Shown in pieces: positions 10,862-22,896 of a DNA stretch of 64,000 bases (within the stretch, counting starts at the first letter, position 1; the number at the start of each line of letters is the position of its first letter). The position numbers and the translations under genes were made by a program. The DNA comes from Guyanagaster necrorhizus (lineage: Eukaryota; Basidiomycota; Agaricomycetes; Agaricales; Physalacriaceae), in the NCBI RefSeq assembly GCF_019112545.1, contig NW_025064882.1:1378928-1442927 (forward strand). Reading direction: 5' to 3'. A model generated the notes under the pieces. That model searched no databases and was not told where the DNA came from. It was given only the letters and a program-made list of their open reading frames with translations.

Positions 10862-12000
10862 ATGGGCAAAACGCGCAAACGCAGTGCTCCCTTCACTGGC
10901 TTTTCCCGTTTCCTTCAAGCTTCTTTCGACCAGTCCTCTACCCAAGTAAATGCCCTTCCGACTCCAGCTTGTTCAGGAAGCTCAAATGATGCAGAGGTCG
11001 AGGTCGAGACCACCGAACCACCGCCGAAAAAGTACAAACCGAACCAAGGTCCTGCTATTGTGACTCCCAAAGTGTCCCAGCAAAATGACTTTGGTCCTCA
11101 TTGGGTTGACAAGTACGATGCCACGGGCCTCGTCGAACATTATACAGATCCTTCCCAGGTTCCAGAGCACCTCAAAAAATGTGCGTGTCTTTACGTTGTC
11201 CTCTATTCATCACTGACAAGGGCAATCAAATCAGATTTCTCACAACGTACACGTTTTTTCTCCCTTTATTCGACGCCTCCTGGGTGTCTGTTGGACGAGG
11301 AAGGCTGGTATAGTGTAACACCGGAGCTCATTGCAGACCAGATTGCCGAGCGGTGTCGATGTGATACCATCCTTGACGCGTTTTGTGGCGTAGGAGGAAA
11401 TGCGATCGCCTTTGCAAAGATCTGCCAGAGAGGTACGTGGCCTGGATTGTGGCCTGGATTGATACTACTGACATCATGCTGATAGTAATAGCGCTGGATA
11501 TCTCACCCGCACGTCTGGCTTTGGCACGGCACAATGCGCAGATCTACGGAGTCGCAGACAACATCGAGTTCATCCTTTCTGACTATCTTTCCTTTGCAAA
11601 CTCGTGTCTTTCTTTTCGGGAACGATCCGCCCATCGAACCATCGATGTCGTGTTCCTGAGTCCCCCGTGGGGCGGGCCCTCATATCTAGCAGGAACACCA
11701 TCTCCAATCAAAGTCGATGGCGCATCCCAGGATCAGCCAACAGAATACCCATCGTATTCATTGGCGTCAATCCAGCCAGTCCATGGTGCTGACTTATTTC
11801 GTCTTACTCGTCAGATTACGCCCAATGTGGCTTACTATCTCCCAAGAAATACCGACGTGGAAGAACTCGGGGCGCTCTTGGACGACAGTGCGCAGACGAA
11901 GGAACATATTGAGGTGGAGGAAGAGTGGATGGGGTCAAAACTGAAAGCTTTGACATGCTATTTTGGAGGTTTAGTTGAAGGCCAAGGAGAACTGTTCTGA
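10862..12000 (+). CDS. TGS1: Trimethylguanosine synthase (snRNA/snoRNA cap hypermethylase)
   Basis: Converts the m7G cap of small nuclear and nucleolar RNAs to the 2,2,7-trimethyl form using S-adenosylmethionine. The N-terminal exon is low complexity with a basic motif (PPKKYKPN). Then come HWVDKYDATGLVEHY, an intron, and YFSQRTRFFSLY...GCLLDEEGWYSVTPE. The SAM-binding motif I is DAFCGVGGNAIAFA, the next strand reads VIALDISPARLALARHNA, and the catalytic SPPWGGP motif with its essential Trp is intact. The C-terminal fold ends in KALTCYFGG...QGELF at 12,000. The start at 10,862 gives MGKTRKRS, a typical basic fungal N-terminus. The intron near 11,435 carries a direct repeat of about 12 bases. 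Confidence 0.92.
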
Positions 12001-12351
12001 GATATCTTGCTGTCTTGTTTTTTGTATGCTTACTATCCGTGCTGCTGTAGGTAGATAGGCTTTGACTTATGAAGAACATAACTGCAGACACGAAACTTTG
12101 CCTGAATTACAGCTCTCTGTTCTTAAAGCCGACAACTCTGTACTAAATTTCATCGTCATTCTTCAGACAGACTTTTTAGACACCCTCACCGACTCCTTCA
12201 CCTTGGTTAGCCATTCTTTATATTCCTTCAGATAATGTCTTCTCAGTGGTATTGGTTCTGTGCATGTTCAGCTGAAACAGTGACCATGGCCGTGCCTTCA
12301 TGAGCGCAAGCTTCATGCCATGGACTCCTCTATTTTACAATCTCTTAACTT
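12001..12351. other. Intergenic region after TGS1
   Basis: About 350 bases with the TGS1 3' end. A short plus-strand frame begins at 12,315 (MPWTPLFYNLLTCETQKG) and overlaps the next open frame in a different phase. Nothing else is recognised. Confidence 0.4.
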
Positions 12352-12714
12352 GTGAAACCCAGAAGGGACACAATCCAAGCTTCTGGCTTGCTTTGCTTTG
12401 GAATGTTCAATGGCTTATTCATGCGAAGCATGATGGCAGCTATGGCGCTTGAATATGAGGCATCTACATCATTGGCATTTGGCAGACTGCTCAAAGATCT
12501 CTACAAGTTCCGCCAAAACGGGGACATTACGATGACACTGTCACCGCATCAGTTCAGGAGACTGGAAGTGGCGAATGATTACGAGGCGTACGCGATGTGG
12601 CAGGCTGACAGACAAAGATCTCGGTCACTTTGCTTTAAGATCTATAAGTATCCCGAGATCGATGTGCCAAAGAGGATACTAAGCGGCGCTTACTGCGATA
12701 AAGCACAACTCTGA
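12352..12714 (+). CDS. Hypothetical protein, possibly a gene fragment
   Basis: A 120-codon open frame with amino-acid use like a real protein (LAFGRLLKDLYKFRQNGD, YEAYAMWQADRQRSRSL). A second frame from 12,315 to about 12,471 also looks protein-like and overlaps it in another phase, so this may be a frameshifted or spliced remnant of one gene. The start codon may not be an ATG. No family is recognised, and no function is suggested. Confidence 0.3.
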   Translation: MKPRRDTIQASGLLCFGMFNGLFMRSMMAAMALEYEASTSLAFGRLLKDLYKFRQNGDITMTLSPHQFRRLEVANDYEAYAMWQADRQRSRSLCFKIYKYPEIDVPKRILSGAYCDKAQL

Positions 12715-12894
12715 ACATGCTTGTCGACACCATGGAGCTCTCAGCTAGCGAGATATCCTATCCAATCAACAGCGATGAATAGTATTAAAGCAATTCTCAA
12801 CAATACAATATATATAGAAACACGAGAGCCTGAGTACTTGAGCATTCACACTTATAATAAAGACCTTCTGTACATTTGACGACAGGCCTTGAAA

Positions 12895-14444
12895 CTAAAG
12901 CATTCTTCTAGCATCGATCTCCCGTTCTCTCGCTTGACGATTCGACGCCTCCAACCTCTCTAAACCCCTTTTAATACTCTTCATGTGAACCTCGGGTGGG
13001 ATGGAAGATCCCAATAGTGCTGGTTCAGCGACATGCTCTCGGAGAGTTTCAATGTTTCCACTCATTTCATGCAGCGTATGCAGTGCGGAGTAGACATGTT
13101 GAAGGGCTTTCCGTCGATACTCACCCAGGTTGTTGAGCAGTGCGAGCTGACGGTCATGCTTTCTCAACGCGTGTTTGTTTCCACCGAGGAAGGTCCACAA
13201 TGCGGCGAGGAGCTCTTCCTTGCCGGCAGTTACTTCCGAATCCTCTCGTGCAATGATGTCGTTGATGACGATGAGATTCCCCTCTAGATCCTCAAGGTTC
13301 TTCAGCTGCACTTGAGCTTTGATAATGAGGTTCTCTGTCATTTGCGACAGCGTGTCCATCGATTCACCGAATGACTTCAGGATTATGTCATCTGAGGAAG
13401 AAGAAGACGACCACGGAATGAGTTTGTGGAGAGAATATTGTGCATCATTGGCGCGCGCTCCCTCGATAGTCTTTAGTGAGTAGTCATTGACGGCAACAAT
13501 ACTGGGCGCAGGTAAATCAGGTCATGAACGAACACACGTATAACACAAACCAGCTCACCGATCCACGGTGTGTTGCACATGGGAACTAAATCTTTGCAGC
13601 CCTACAGCGGTTGCTTTGGCTGTTCCAATGAAGTTCGACAGCGCGTCGGAGAGTCGCTCTCGGCTCTTGAGTTGGCTGACACGCACGAGGGTAGCGAGGT
13701 TTGATGTGGCCATCTCCGCTTTTCTAAGGTCTAAAGAGAGTGCTGATCCATCGACGGACACATCCAACAATTGCTCAAAGGTGGCGCTTTGAACCTCTAC
13801 GAGCGCCGAAAAATTGGCTTGTTTAGGACAATGTGTATGAGGCAGGTGAGGAGCACAAAGTGTTGAATGGGATATGCCAGGGACGATGCAGAACGGCTGA
13901 AGGGCGGCATGAAGGGCTCCGGATATCTTCCCGAAGAGGAACGTTAGCGTCCATAGAAATACGAGAAAAGAGAGGGGCCTTTTGAGGAAACGGATAGCTT
14001 GGTGGACGACGTCTAAAGTGTACCAAAAGGCAAAGGATATCCCTTCCAGTATTCCTTCAAACCAAAGTGGACCATCAAAGTATTCAGCTGCGGTAACAGC
14101 CAATCGACGGCGTTGTTGCCTTCGATTTTCCTCAAGGATGTGACGGTTCTTTCGAGAACTAAAGCGGGGAGCGCTGGAAGCTGCATTCTGCTTACGCATC
14201 GCTGCAGATCGTCTGCTGATCCGCGAAAGCGACTCCGGAGCCTCCGTTTTTGTTGGAAGCACCTTCTCTTCAGCGATAGCAGGGTCCTCGTCCTCCCATT
14301 CCTGATCATCCTCAAAGGAAATCTCCCTCTCAGCCTATAAACATGAAAGAGAAAAACAATCAAGTAAGTGTTCAGACGATTTAGAAAGAAATTCGTTGGG
14401 AAACTGACCATGGGCACGGTTTGGAGGGGAATCCTAGACGCCAT
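12895..14444 (-). CDS. Conserved fungal membrane protein with C-terminal coiled coil
   Basis: Three exons. The first codes MASRIPLQTVPM from the ATG at 14,444; the second begins with an acidic stretch (EREISFEDDQEWEDEDPA), then an Arg-rich segment, then a hydrophobic region with at least one membrane helix (PLSFLVFLWTLTFLFGKI). After it comes a Cys-containing loop (QPFCIVPGISHSTLCAPHLP) and long helices. The last exon is a predicted coiled coil (LIIKAQVQLKNLEDLEGNL... RGLERLEASNRQAREREID). I recognise the type as a conserved Agaricomycete protein of unknown function. The layout (basic N-terminus, one or two membrane helices, long helical tail) could fit a nuclear-envelope or ER protein, but this is only inference. 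Confidence 0.7.
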
Positions 14445-15761
14445 GAGAAAGGCTGCAAAGAAAGGAAAACCGTGACCTTTGTGACCTACCTAGGAAATCA
14501 ATGCGAAGAACACGAGTTGGTGAGTTTTGCGTCATAGCTGATCACGGCGTCGAACTGGTTCAGAGGAAGTAGGCAGGCAGTACATGCAACAGAAACGGAG
14601 CGATACGGAGAAAGTACATCGGGGTATAATGGGTATCAGTTAAAAGTAGATACAGCCTGAGAGCTTTAATAACAGGTTCAATTGGTCAATTTCGGGGACC
14701 GTTGCTTTGAAGTTGAGATAAAAGCTGACAGCGTTAAGCCTTTTTGTTCTGCTTCCTAAATCACGACATCGAGAAAAGTTGTTAGCGCGGTCATTACAGT
14801 CAAAAACATGGCCACCGGGTGACCTTAAGGGAGAAATACGAAGCTTTTTAACCAACGTACTTGTCCCCGAACCCTCGGGCCTCATTTCTTATTGTTAAAG
14901 AGTTGAAATTATGGAAAGCGAAAGACAGAGTTATTCGGAAGTGCGAAAAATAATGGGAAACGATATATATTGCTTACCGCGGGAGTTCCTAGCGTATCGA
15001 TAAGATCCTGGGACGAGTGGTGAAAGGTGAAAACCTGCACATGGACCTCGATGGAACAGTCCAAGAAGGGGAAGTGATCGGATGAGTCATCAGCGATATG
15101 AACCGGTTCGGACCAATTAGGCAGGTAGACAGGCCAGGATGTCCCGCTCCGTCACTAACAATAAGAAAAATGTACCAAATGTCTGGATTGACCGGTCGCG
15201 CTCTTTTGTCTCGTCTCCTTGTTGCGTCCAGTTTTTCGCAGGAAATAATCCTCCTTCTTCCTTCTCTCTTTTCCTGTCCTCTTGGGATACCTTCGTGATA
15301 CTTGGCGCTTTGGGCCCTATCACTACCGATAAGCCTTCAGTTTGCTTGCAGTAATCAGCTGGAATACTCATCAGGACATATGCAAGTATCGTTAAGCCGC
15401 CACTTCTTCGACCGTTAATCATTTTGCCTGTAGACATTAATATCCCGCAAACATGCTTGACGCAAATCATTTTGTGAGCGATAGTCTGTCCTTGGTTCTG
15501 GATCCGTACCGATGATAGATTCCCTAGGGTGGTGTTGGAAGTGAGCACGGACCATCCCCCACCGATGTAGATATCTCTTTCGCTCTATTTCTATCCGCGA
15601 AATTTGACCTAAATGTTCCAGAACTACAAGAGGGCAGTCTATAGACAACCCCCTACTCGATTTTCTGTAGAAATGCTCACGCCAACGAAGCAAGGTCTGG
15701 TTGGTATGCATTTTCACTGCTCATCTGCTCATAGCATATAGGTGGGAGCTACAGCTTTGGA
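14445..15761. other. Intergenic region, divergent promoters
   Basis: About 1.3 kb between the start of the minus-strand membrane-protein gene and the plus-strand PB1 gene. Open frames up to 143 codons occur (15,117-15,548, minus) but show no domain and no exon logic. Part may hold a 5' exon of the PB1 gene, since a splice acceptor (gcatatag) lies at about 15,740. Confidence 0.45.
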
Positions 15762-17855
15762 ATGCGCATCTGTCCGATTACTCGCGGTGACCGTTCCTCT
15801 ATCTCGTCTGACGGGTCCAACTCCGAGTATGACATCTGGCGGCGGTGGGAGGATTGGCTTTGGTTTCAAGATATCGTTGAAGAGCAGTACCGTCTTCAAG
15901 CAAGGGCAAAACGTCAACGTCTTCTGGCTGGCAAAGGGGTAAAGAAGGACGGCTTCTATAAGCAGGACATGGCGTCCTCTTGGGAGTCTTTACCGCCAGG
16001 TCCAGATCCCCACTCGGTTGCTCAAGATGTCCATGAACTAATACCCAAATTGACCAAGAAGGGCACCCTCTTTCGGGCCAGCCAGGCCACCATTGACCAG
16101 CGCTTTGCCGAAATCCAGGCATTTGCTAAAGCACTTTTCAGAGATGACGTACCTATACTGTTGCTAGACCTCAGAAGTGAGCGCATCGTCACTGATTTCT
16201 TCGGTCTTTGGCGCAGAGATTATGATCTTGCCCAGAAGATCGAGAAACAAACTCGTTCAAAGTCTCGGTCGCCGAAGACAGATAGCATTCTTTCGAACTA
16301 CTTTTCGAACGCGTCATTGCCGTCAGTGGATACGCCTTCTCGGCGGTCTATGGACAGTGTCTCGAGGAAGTCATTTACATCATCCTCCGTTAACGCTTCC
16401 ATCCAGAACTTCAAGTATGGTGCCTCCATCAGTAGAACCTCAGTTTCTTCCTTGTCCCCTCCAATCGTTGTCGAGAGGCGACGGCGGGAAAGCTCAGTAT
16501 CATCGGACTCGTCCTCTACGCTGACGGCCACGTCTTCAAGAAGTTCAGGTGGCTCGTTACATTCCGTTCCTTCTATCGCTGAGGAGACGTCTGTATCGTT
16601 TGGTCATAATCCTCAAATCTCAGACCAGGCCTCCCCATATCTGGAGGCCTTACCTGAGGATCGAGAAATCTCTAGTAAATCTAATTATCGAGGCAACTCT
16701 ACTGTTTTCTCTCCGGCACACCAGTCAGCCTTGGAGCGAAAAAGTCGTCGCAGTGTGCAGGTCATTGGGGTTCCAAAGGATTTCACTCAGGACATGGAAG
16801 CGCTCAATTTAAATGAGGAGCAACCAAGTGCGATACTTGCTAGTTTTCATTAATGTCGACTAATTGTGCATGATATCTCCAGGAAATCGTGCTGTCCGAG
16901 AATCATGGCAAACGATGATGTCCGGCGCCTCTATCATTGATGGTATTGGTTTAACCATGCCGTTCTCTCCCGAAGACGCGTCCCAAAGATCAAGATCATC
17001 CGTCGCCAGCTTTGCTACGTTCATGACCGATAGCTCTGCGGACGCGATCATTCCTCGGTCCACAATACCCCGCCCCATCTCTGGTGCCACCGTCCGAAGG
17101 CATCCATGCTATAACCAGCTTTCTTCAGCCCTCTCTGAGGGAGACATGTGGTTGGATCCTGAAGGAGATCTGCTCGACACTTACTTTCGTGGTACGATCA
17201 CAAACCACATCATTGCGCTATATACTCACGTCAATCATCAGATGCCTTCCAACGTCCTGACTCTCTTATTTCTCGCAGCTACGGCGGCAGTCGCTCACAT
17301 GGTACAATTGGATATCATTCTTCAGGTGCCAGGTCACTTGAATCTATAGATTTCATTATGCCTTCTGAAGCGGACGATAACTGTGATAATACCTCCACAC
17401 TAGATGTTCCCATGACCGCGCGACCCGTACTACCCCCTTCTCCAACAGCGTCCATGTTCTCCACAGTAACATCGGCAAGCGCTGCAAGCGCACTCTCAGA
17501 TATGACCACTGATACCCCGATATCACCCACTGCCCCAATCACTGTTAAAGCAGCTTATAACGGGTCCATTGTTATCTTCCGTGGTACTCGTGACGTCCCT
17601 TTCAGCGATGTTCGATATCGTATACGCGACAAGTTTATCAGGCAGGAAAATATCTGGCTCTCTGATTTCTTCGCTTTGGCCATCGTCGTGACTGATGAGT
17701 CCGCCTCGGCTGGTATTCGTAACCGGTCAAGCTCTCTTTCATCGATCTGCGATATGGATATGAAGCTGATATCCACGCCTGATGAGTGGCGCTGGGTGAT
17801 GTCCTATGTGAAGAGTAGTAAAATTACGCTTCGAGTGCTTGGGAATTATTCATAA
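15762..17855 (+). CDS. PB1-domain protein (putative signalling scaffold)
   Basis: Three exons with introns at 16,828-16,882 and about 17,192-17,241. The N-terminus has a conserved block WRRWEDWLWFQDIVEEQYRL and LTKKGTLFRASQATIDQRF...FFGLWRRDYDL. A long Ser-rich, probably disordered middle follows, with many RRxS-like sites. The last ~100 residues look like a PB1 domain: a basic first strand (TVKAAYNGSIVIFRG), VPFSDVRYRIRDKF, an acidic turn (CDMDMKLISTPDEWRWVM) and a final strand KITLRVLGNYS. PB1 domains pair proteins in polarity and NADPH-oxidase signalling (Cdc24, Bem1, NoxR); a link to these is inference. The start could lie in an upstream exon. Confidence 0.75.
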
Positions 17856-18083
17856 CACGTCTTGTATTTCTTCTACCTTTGACATTGGCATTCACCGCTC
17901 ACTTATCTTCGTTCACATAGCACATTTTCTTTGGTTTCTACATAGCGTTTCCCCGTTTATTCGTTCAATTCTCATTGGGGACCACCTTCTCGAGTTCACA
18001 GAACTCATTTTTTCCCTTGGCATGAATAAGATCACTCGTCATTAATACAGAAGCACAATATATCAAATCTAAGCATCATAGTA

Positions 18084-20072
18084 TCACGCACCGACTCGTG
18101 TTTGAGACGGCGATGTTTGGGTCGCACCATGGGCTACTAAAGACGCCGGTGGGGCACCTTGTGATAACGGTATTCGTGTCCAATCCGGAAGAATACCGTT
18201 GCGGCCCACGGTCATTGAAGTATCCACATTCATGCCGTCATCACCACTCAAACGAGTCTCATCCCATTTTTCTCTGGTTAGTTCGACCCCACCGGTCTTA
18301 AGCGAACCAGCTAAAGATCCGCCAACCCAAGCCATGGTGGCAGGTGTGAACGCGGGTGCTTTGCCGGCATTCGATCTTGCTCGCGCCGACATCTGGGCGG
18401 TTTGAGGAGAAGGGTTATTGAGAATGGCAAAATGTGATGTCAGTGGTCTCAAAGCTGCATAACGGTCATACTGAGGCGGTAACGGCCTATCAGGTCGAAT
18501 AGGCTGTCTGGTTGATGGTGGTAGTGGGGCAAGGGCACGCAGTATTTCACTGTATAGCCTTGGGATGAACCCTGGGAGCATAGACGTGCCACCCACGACC
18601 AGAATAGACGATGCTAGTGTTTTTCGCAAGTCAACGGCTACCTGAGATAAATGTAAATGGTCAGAATGAAAGAAAGCGAAATAGAGGGGAGAAGTTGCCT
18701 TTAAAAGGGAATCCAAAATAGCTTCGGCAACGCTACTTTCATCCATGTCACCTCTTTCGAAGAGAATTTCGGCTGTCCTCTCACGAATCCACCCGGGTAT
18801 CACCAAAGTGCCATGCCCAGTGCCGGTCTGTTGCGAAACGGGTGGAACAACGCGCATCGTCAAGTCTGTAGCGGTGGAATTTTGTTTGTACATTGATGCA
18901 AGAACTTGCAAGTAATTTTCTCCATTGCGTGGCCCGTCGTCCGATATTGGTGTACGGGAAGTGGAAACAACAGAAAAATCTGAATCAACTTGTGAAGACA
19001 TGCTGTTTCCGCCGGTGAAAGAAAAGTCGGATTCTGTGGTGTCGCTGAGAGGAATGTCGATATCTGACGACGGGTCGCCCCCGGGAGTGGCTTCCGGGAG
19101 CTCGTCAGCCATCCCTAGAGCTTCTCCTACAAAACAGCATCGAGTTTTTATCTCCTCGATGACGGCACTAGTTAATACCTCTTGAGGCACACGGGTGGCA
19201 CGACTGGATGTAGGAATATTGATGGAGGCACTCAGAGTCGTGGGCGGAGGTAGATATGTTCCAAAGAGGAGTATGAGAGCACGCAAGTGCGATGATAACC
19301 GTGCACCTGCTAAAGGTGTTGTTCGAAGTTGCGGGAACATCGGCCTGGCGGCAAAAATCTACTCTGAAATCATGAAAGAGACTGCATATATTGACAGAAA
19401 GCCACTCACCGGCAGTGCTACTGACTCCAAATGGCCACAGTCGATAACTAATCCTGTAATACGGCCTACGGTGAAGAGGGAAAGAAGATGGCTTGATGCA
19501 AAAGAAATTGAAGGAACCTGCGCAACATATTCAGCGACCTTGAATATCAGGTAAGGCGGACCCGAACCTGAAGATTGTCGAACAAAATCTGCGCAATGAC
19601 GTCCTTGATGTACAGGGGGAGAAGGGGATGTTCGACCAGTATGACCTTTCGTGCTTTTGGATCCGTTAACAGAGAGCTGTACAACTTGAATACAACGACA
19701 GGAAAGAGGCAAATATGGAACGTACTCATGGAAAACGGATCTCAGGCACCGTTCAAGATTGATGGATAACAATTTGTTCTCTTCTGCTTTGTCTGCTGGA
19801 TTTACCGCGCGCTCAAGTCCCCAGAGCGCCGTGCCCGACTTTCCACCAGCATAAAGAACTTCTCGAGGCCTTCCCTCCCCACTGAAGCCTACTTTCCATA
19901 TCCGAGAGCCAGGATCAATGATAACTCTGTCTTCTACACCATATAAAGAGTGCCGTCGAGTGGTGGAATAGTGCGGCGAGGCTTGAGTGGCATGTGTGCT
20001 GGCGATTCGTGATGTTGTCGGCGTTGTAGGGATCGTCGTCCTCACGCGAGACGATGAAGACAGAGCAGACAT
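18084..20072 (-). CDS. Actin-related protein, Arp10-like (dynactin)
   Basis: An actin-fold protein expected to cap the pointed end of the Arp1 filament in dynactin, which supports dynein motility. Several exons on the minus strand. From the ATG at 20,072, a Ser/Thr-rich leader precedes EDRVIIDPGSRIWKVGFSGE (phosphate-1 loop), LTDPKARKVILVEHPLLP, ISFASSHLLSLFTVGRITGL with VIDCGHLES (phosphate-2 region), and later SSILVVGGTSMLPGFIPRL and a C-terminal WVGGSLAGSLKTGG (the actin WxGGS motif). A Ser/Asp-rich insertion sits in the middle of the long last exon. The sequence is divergent from actin and typical for Arp10/11; the specific name is by resemblance. Confidence 0.78.
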
Positions 20073-20232
20073 GATGTATCAATTATAGAACCATGGCGGT
20101 TGTTATCAAAGATGGTCACAAGTTGATCAGGATTCAGTGTGCACGTCTTAGCGGGCTTATCAACTCCAGCTGTCGTATCAGTCAATGGCTGGTGTGTATT
20201 ATACAATATGTTACAATAAAGTAGTCTAGAAA

Positions 20233-21541
20233 TTAGGCGATATCTGAGATAGCAGCAGTGATGCGGTTCCACACCAGCATCAGCACAAAGGTGTATTTCT
20301 CAAACTGGTCCTTTGACATGAAAAGAAGCGCTTGAGATAATACGGCCTTTACAATCTGCGCTTGCATACCCTAGCATCATTCGTCGGTGTCGGGTCGCGG
20401 ACAAAATTGAACTACGACATACCTGGTACCATCCAGTGAACCCTTCTGTTTGCCATACCCGTAGTAGTATGTCAATAGCGCCGGGATGTTTGTATTGCTT
20501 GTGGTGAAACTCGTGACGATGAGGAATTTCGTGGTTCTTCAACGCAGCATCTTCAACATCTGCGCTCCGAGCTTGTATCCGGACCTTGGCCATGATATAA
20601 GGGTAGGTCACCTGCAGAAGCATTGGATGAGAAGACCATTAGATAATTAGAGGAGATAAACGTACGACAGTTGCGAGGGTCTTGCTGAGCGCGCCGACAA
20701 TAAACGACAATCCTGGTGACATGGAGGCCGTACCCTTGGCCAGAACGACGAAGCTCTTAACTCGTTCAAAAACGCCATAGGTGATGGCAGGATTGACCGT
20801 CAGGATCAAGCCAGGTTTGATTCCTAGCCACAGGCCACCAATACCTTCCTCTTCGACAATCTCGCGAGCGACACCCAAGAACGAGTCGTCTTCAGGTAGC
20901 TCTGACAAATCTGTCGACGATGAAGTTGGGGTTTGCCTCTTTGTCCGACCAACTTGCTGTCGTGTTGCGATGACTGAAACAGGAATGGTGAAGATCTGTG
21001 CAAGGGCACCGGCGACAGCACCCAGCACCAACTCCATGAGGGTGCCAATCTGAGGCACTTTGGATCCCCTGGGGAGCCTTTTCGTAAGTCGGTTCAAATA
21101 TGAGGTTCGAACCATGGAGTAGAAGAAGAAATAGGCATATTCTGTGGGCATGTCAGCTAGAAACGATGACGTTAAGCGAACCACGCACGCATAGAAAATG
21201 TATTCAGCATCGTTGCGGCAAAACCTCTGTACAATCCTAGTACGCCCTCCGTCTTCAGTATCCGCAACAGAACGCCCATCATTGACTGGTCATCCTTGGA
21301 CTTGCCCTTGGGTAGAGCCTGTATACGTGTCTTTGCCCTATGAGGGAACGATGAGAACCTTCAGGGCTCAAGGCAGCACGAAAACCTACACATCCAGAGG
21401 ATATACAACGCTGCTGGTGCGTTAGCGGCTGCACCCGGTGATACAATACAAGACTCACGCCGTACTGAAGCATCCTCCTAGAGCTCCTGCTAGTGCAGCG
21501 CCAAAGGGCGATAATTTTACAGGCTTGGACTGAACAGACAT
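20233..21541 (-). CDS. Peroxisomal/mitochondrial carrier protein (PMP47/ANT1-like)
   Basis: A six-helix carrier of the SLC25 family. Exons from the ATG at 21,541 give MSVQSKPVKLSPFGAALAGA (helix 1), then a PxD motif with AKTRIQALPKGKSKDDQ, GVLLRILKTEGVLGLYRGF, the matrix loop, VLGAVAGALAQIFTIPVSVI with TRQQVGRTKR, LWLGIKPGLILTVNPAITYG, and a third repeat VTYPYIMAKVRIQARS...LLRVWQTEGFTGWYQG. The protein ends ITAAISDIA at 20,233. The NPAITYGVFER region is typical of the peroxisomal adenine nucleotide transporters (yeast Ant1, Candida PMP47), which bring ATP into peroxisomes for fatty-acid activation. Subfamily assignment is by motif memory. Confidence 0.82.
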
Positions 21542-21700
21542 GAAAAATAAGGAGGACCAAGGAACGGTAAAAGGAAGAGGGACCAACTTTTGTAACCGTT
21601 TAAATAATCGGTGACCATTCTACGGCTTTGACATTCCCCGGTTCGTGCAGAGTAAAAGAAGAATCACATGGCACACTTACAACTTTCCGGTCGCCCCCAG
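21542..21700. promoter_or_regulatory. Upstream region of the carrier gene
   Basis: Divergent space between the carrier start (21,541, minus) and the degraded methyltransferase gene on the plus strand. No distinct element is recognised. Confidence 0.35.
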
Positions 21701-22868
21701 ATCAAACAAGGAACAACAATGAATTTCATGGTGAATCCAACTTTCCTCAGAACCTCGACATCAAGCCTTCCGTGGACTTGCTTGTTCTGCAGTCGTAGCC
21801 AGGCGACCAGGATCTCTTTGGTTTGGACACCCAGCACGACGCGATAGCCCGATACGGCATTGCGGGCAGAGTCTGGTACCGATATAAATTGGATTTGACT
21901 TGGGACCGCGTTGATCGCATAGGGAAGCGGCCTATGCATTGCTGCTCTGTGTAGATCCTCCAAGGACGTGGGAGTTTGATCCCCCTTTCCTCGCAAGTCA
22001 AGATTCGTCGCCATGTACTATTGTGGAGTTGGGCTCTGGCACTGGAATTATTGCCCGCAGCCTAAGCCGTTCACTCACCAGCGGCAAGGACATCATGGTA
22101 TCCACTGATTTGCCTGGGGTGGGATGGATCTTATACAGTTTGGCCGGGTCTCAACCAGAAATAGGTTTGTCCTCTATTTGAGAAGAATCTAAGTGGTGAA
22201 TTGAACGGGATCGTCTTTGTGCGTCCGCTGGCTTGGGGAATGTCCAGCATGTTTCTGACTTTGTATCTGAATTCATCACTAGTCGAAATTTGTCCCATAT
22301 TATTTGCAGCGATCTGCCTGTTAACAGGGAAATTCAGAATTGGATATCTTGGGCTTCGAACCGTCTCGGGTGTTTGGAATTTGTTCGTTGGATGCTATTT
22401 CTTGCGACGTTAATCCTAATCAAGCTTACAATCACGATGTCGACGAGGGTCTTGTTTAAGGACGGGTTTTCTAGATGCAGCGCGAACAGCTCTAATTGAT
22501 CTCGATGCACTGACTAACACAGGCTTATTGCTTTCTCACTATACGAAAATGTCGCATACGAGTTGCGAGCTGCTGTTACGCCATTTGGTTTATACTTTTC
22601 TTACCAGCCCATACACTCTCACGGCTGACACTACCCGACTCGGAGCAGTATGATCAGTCCTGGCAGCGTCTCGGTTCTTCCTTTGAAGAGACAAGCTTCA
22701 TCTTTGTCGCCCGACGACGACACAACTCATTTACTTGACAAATACCCGTAAACGATCACGATCTTTTAGCCGGAGTAGGAGCACTAGGAACCGATACTCC
22801 GAAGGGGGACGAATATTTCGAGTCATTATTGTTGATGGCCGTGGACGATCTTAGAAGAAAACTCTTCT
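21701..22868 (+). pseudogene. Decayed METTL21/Efm-type protein methyltransferase gene
   Basis: The plus strand shows the family order of a class I SAM-dependent lysine methyltransferase: QHDAIARYGIAGRVW, an intron, EAAYALLLCVDPPRTWEFDP, TIVELGSGTGIIARSLSRSL (SAM motif I), STDLP, VCPLFEKNLSGEL, VFVRPLAWGNVQHV and SHIICSDL. After this the expected VYFPELLAPLL block is missing or unreadable. The tail is again clear (WQRLGSSFEETSFIFVARRR, then NDHDLLAGVGALGTDTPKGD), but a TGA at 22,736-22,738 interrupts it where the family usually has a Trp. A TAG at 21,796-21,798 also lies in the first exon's frame. Two stops plus the lost block suggest a pseudogene; unusual splicing could rescue part of it. It converges on the arrestin-like gene at 22,897. 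Confidence 0.65.
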
Positions 22869-22896
22869 GACATGTATGAATGGTCATGATGGTACG

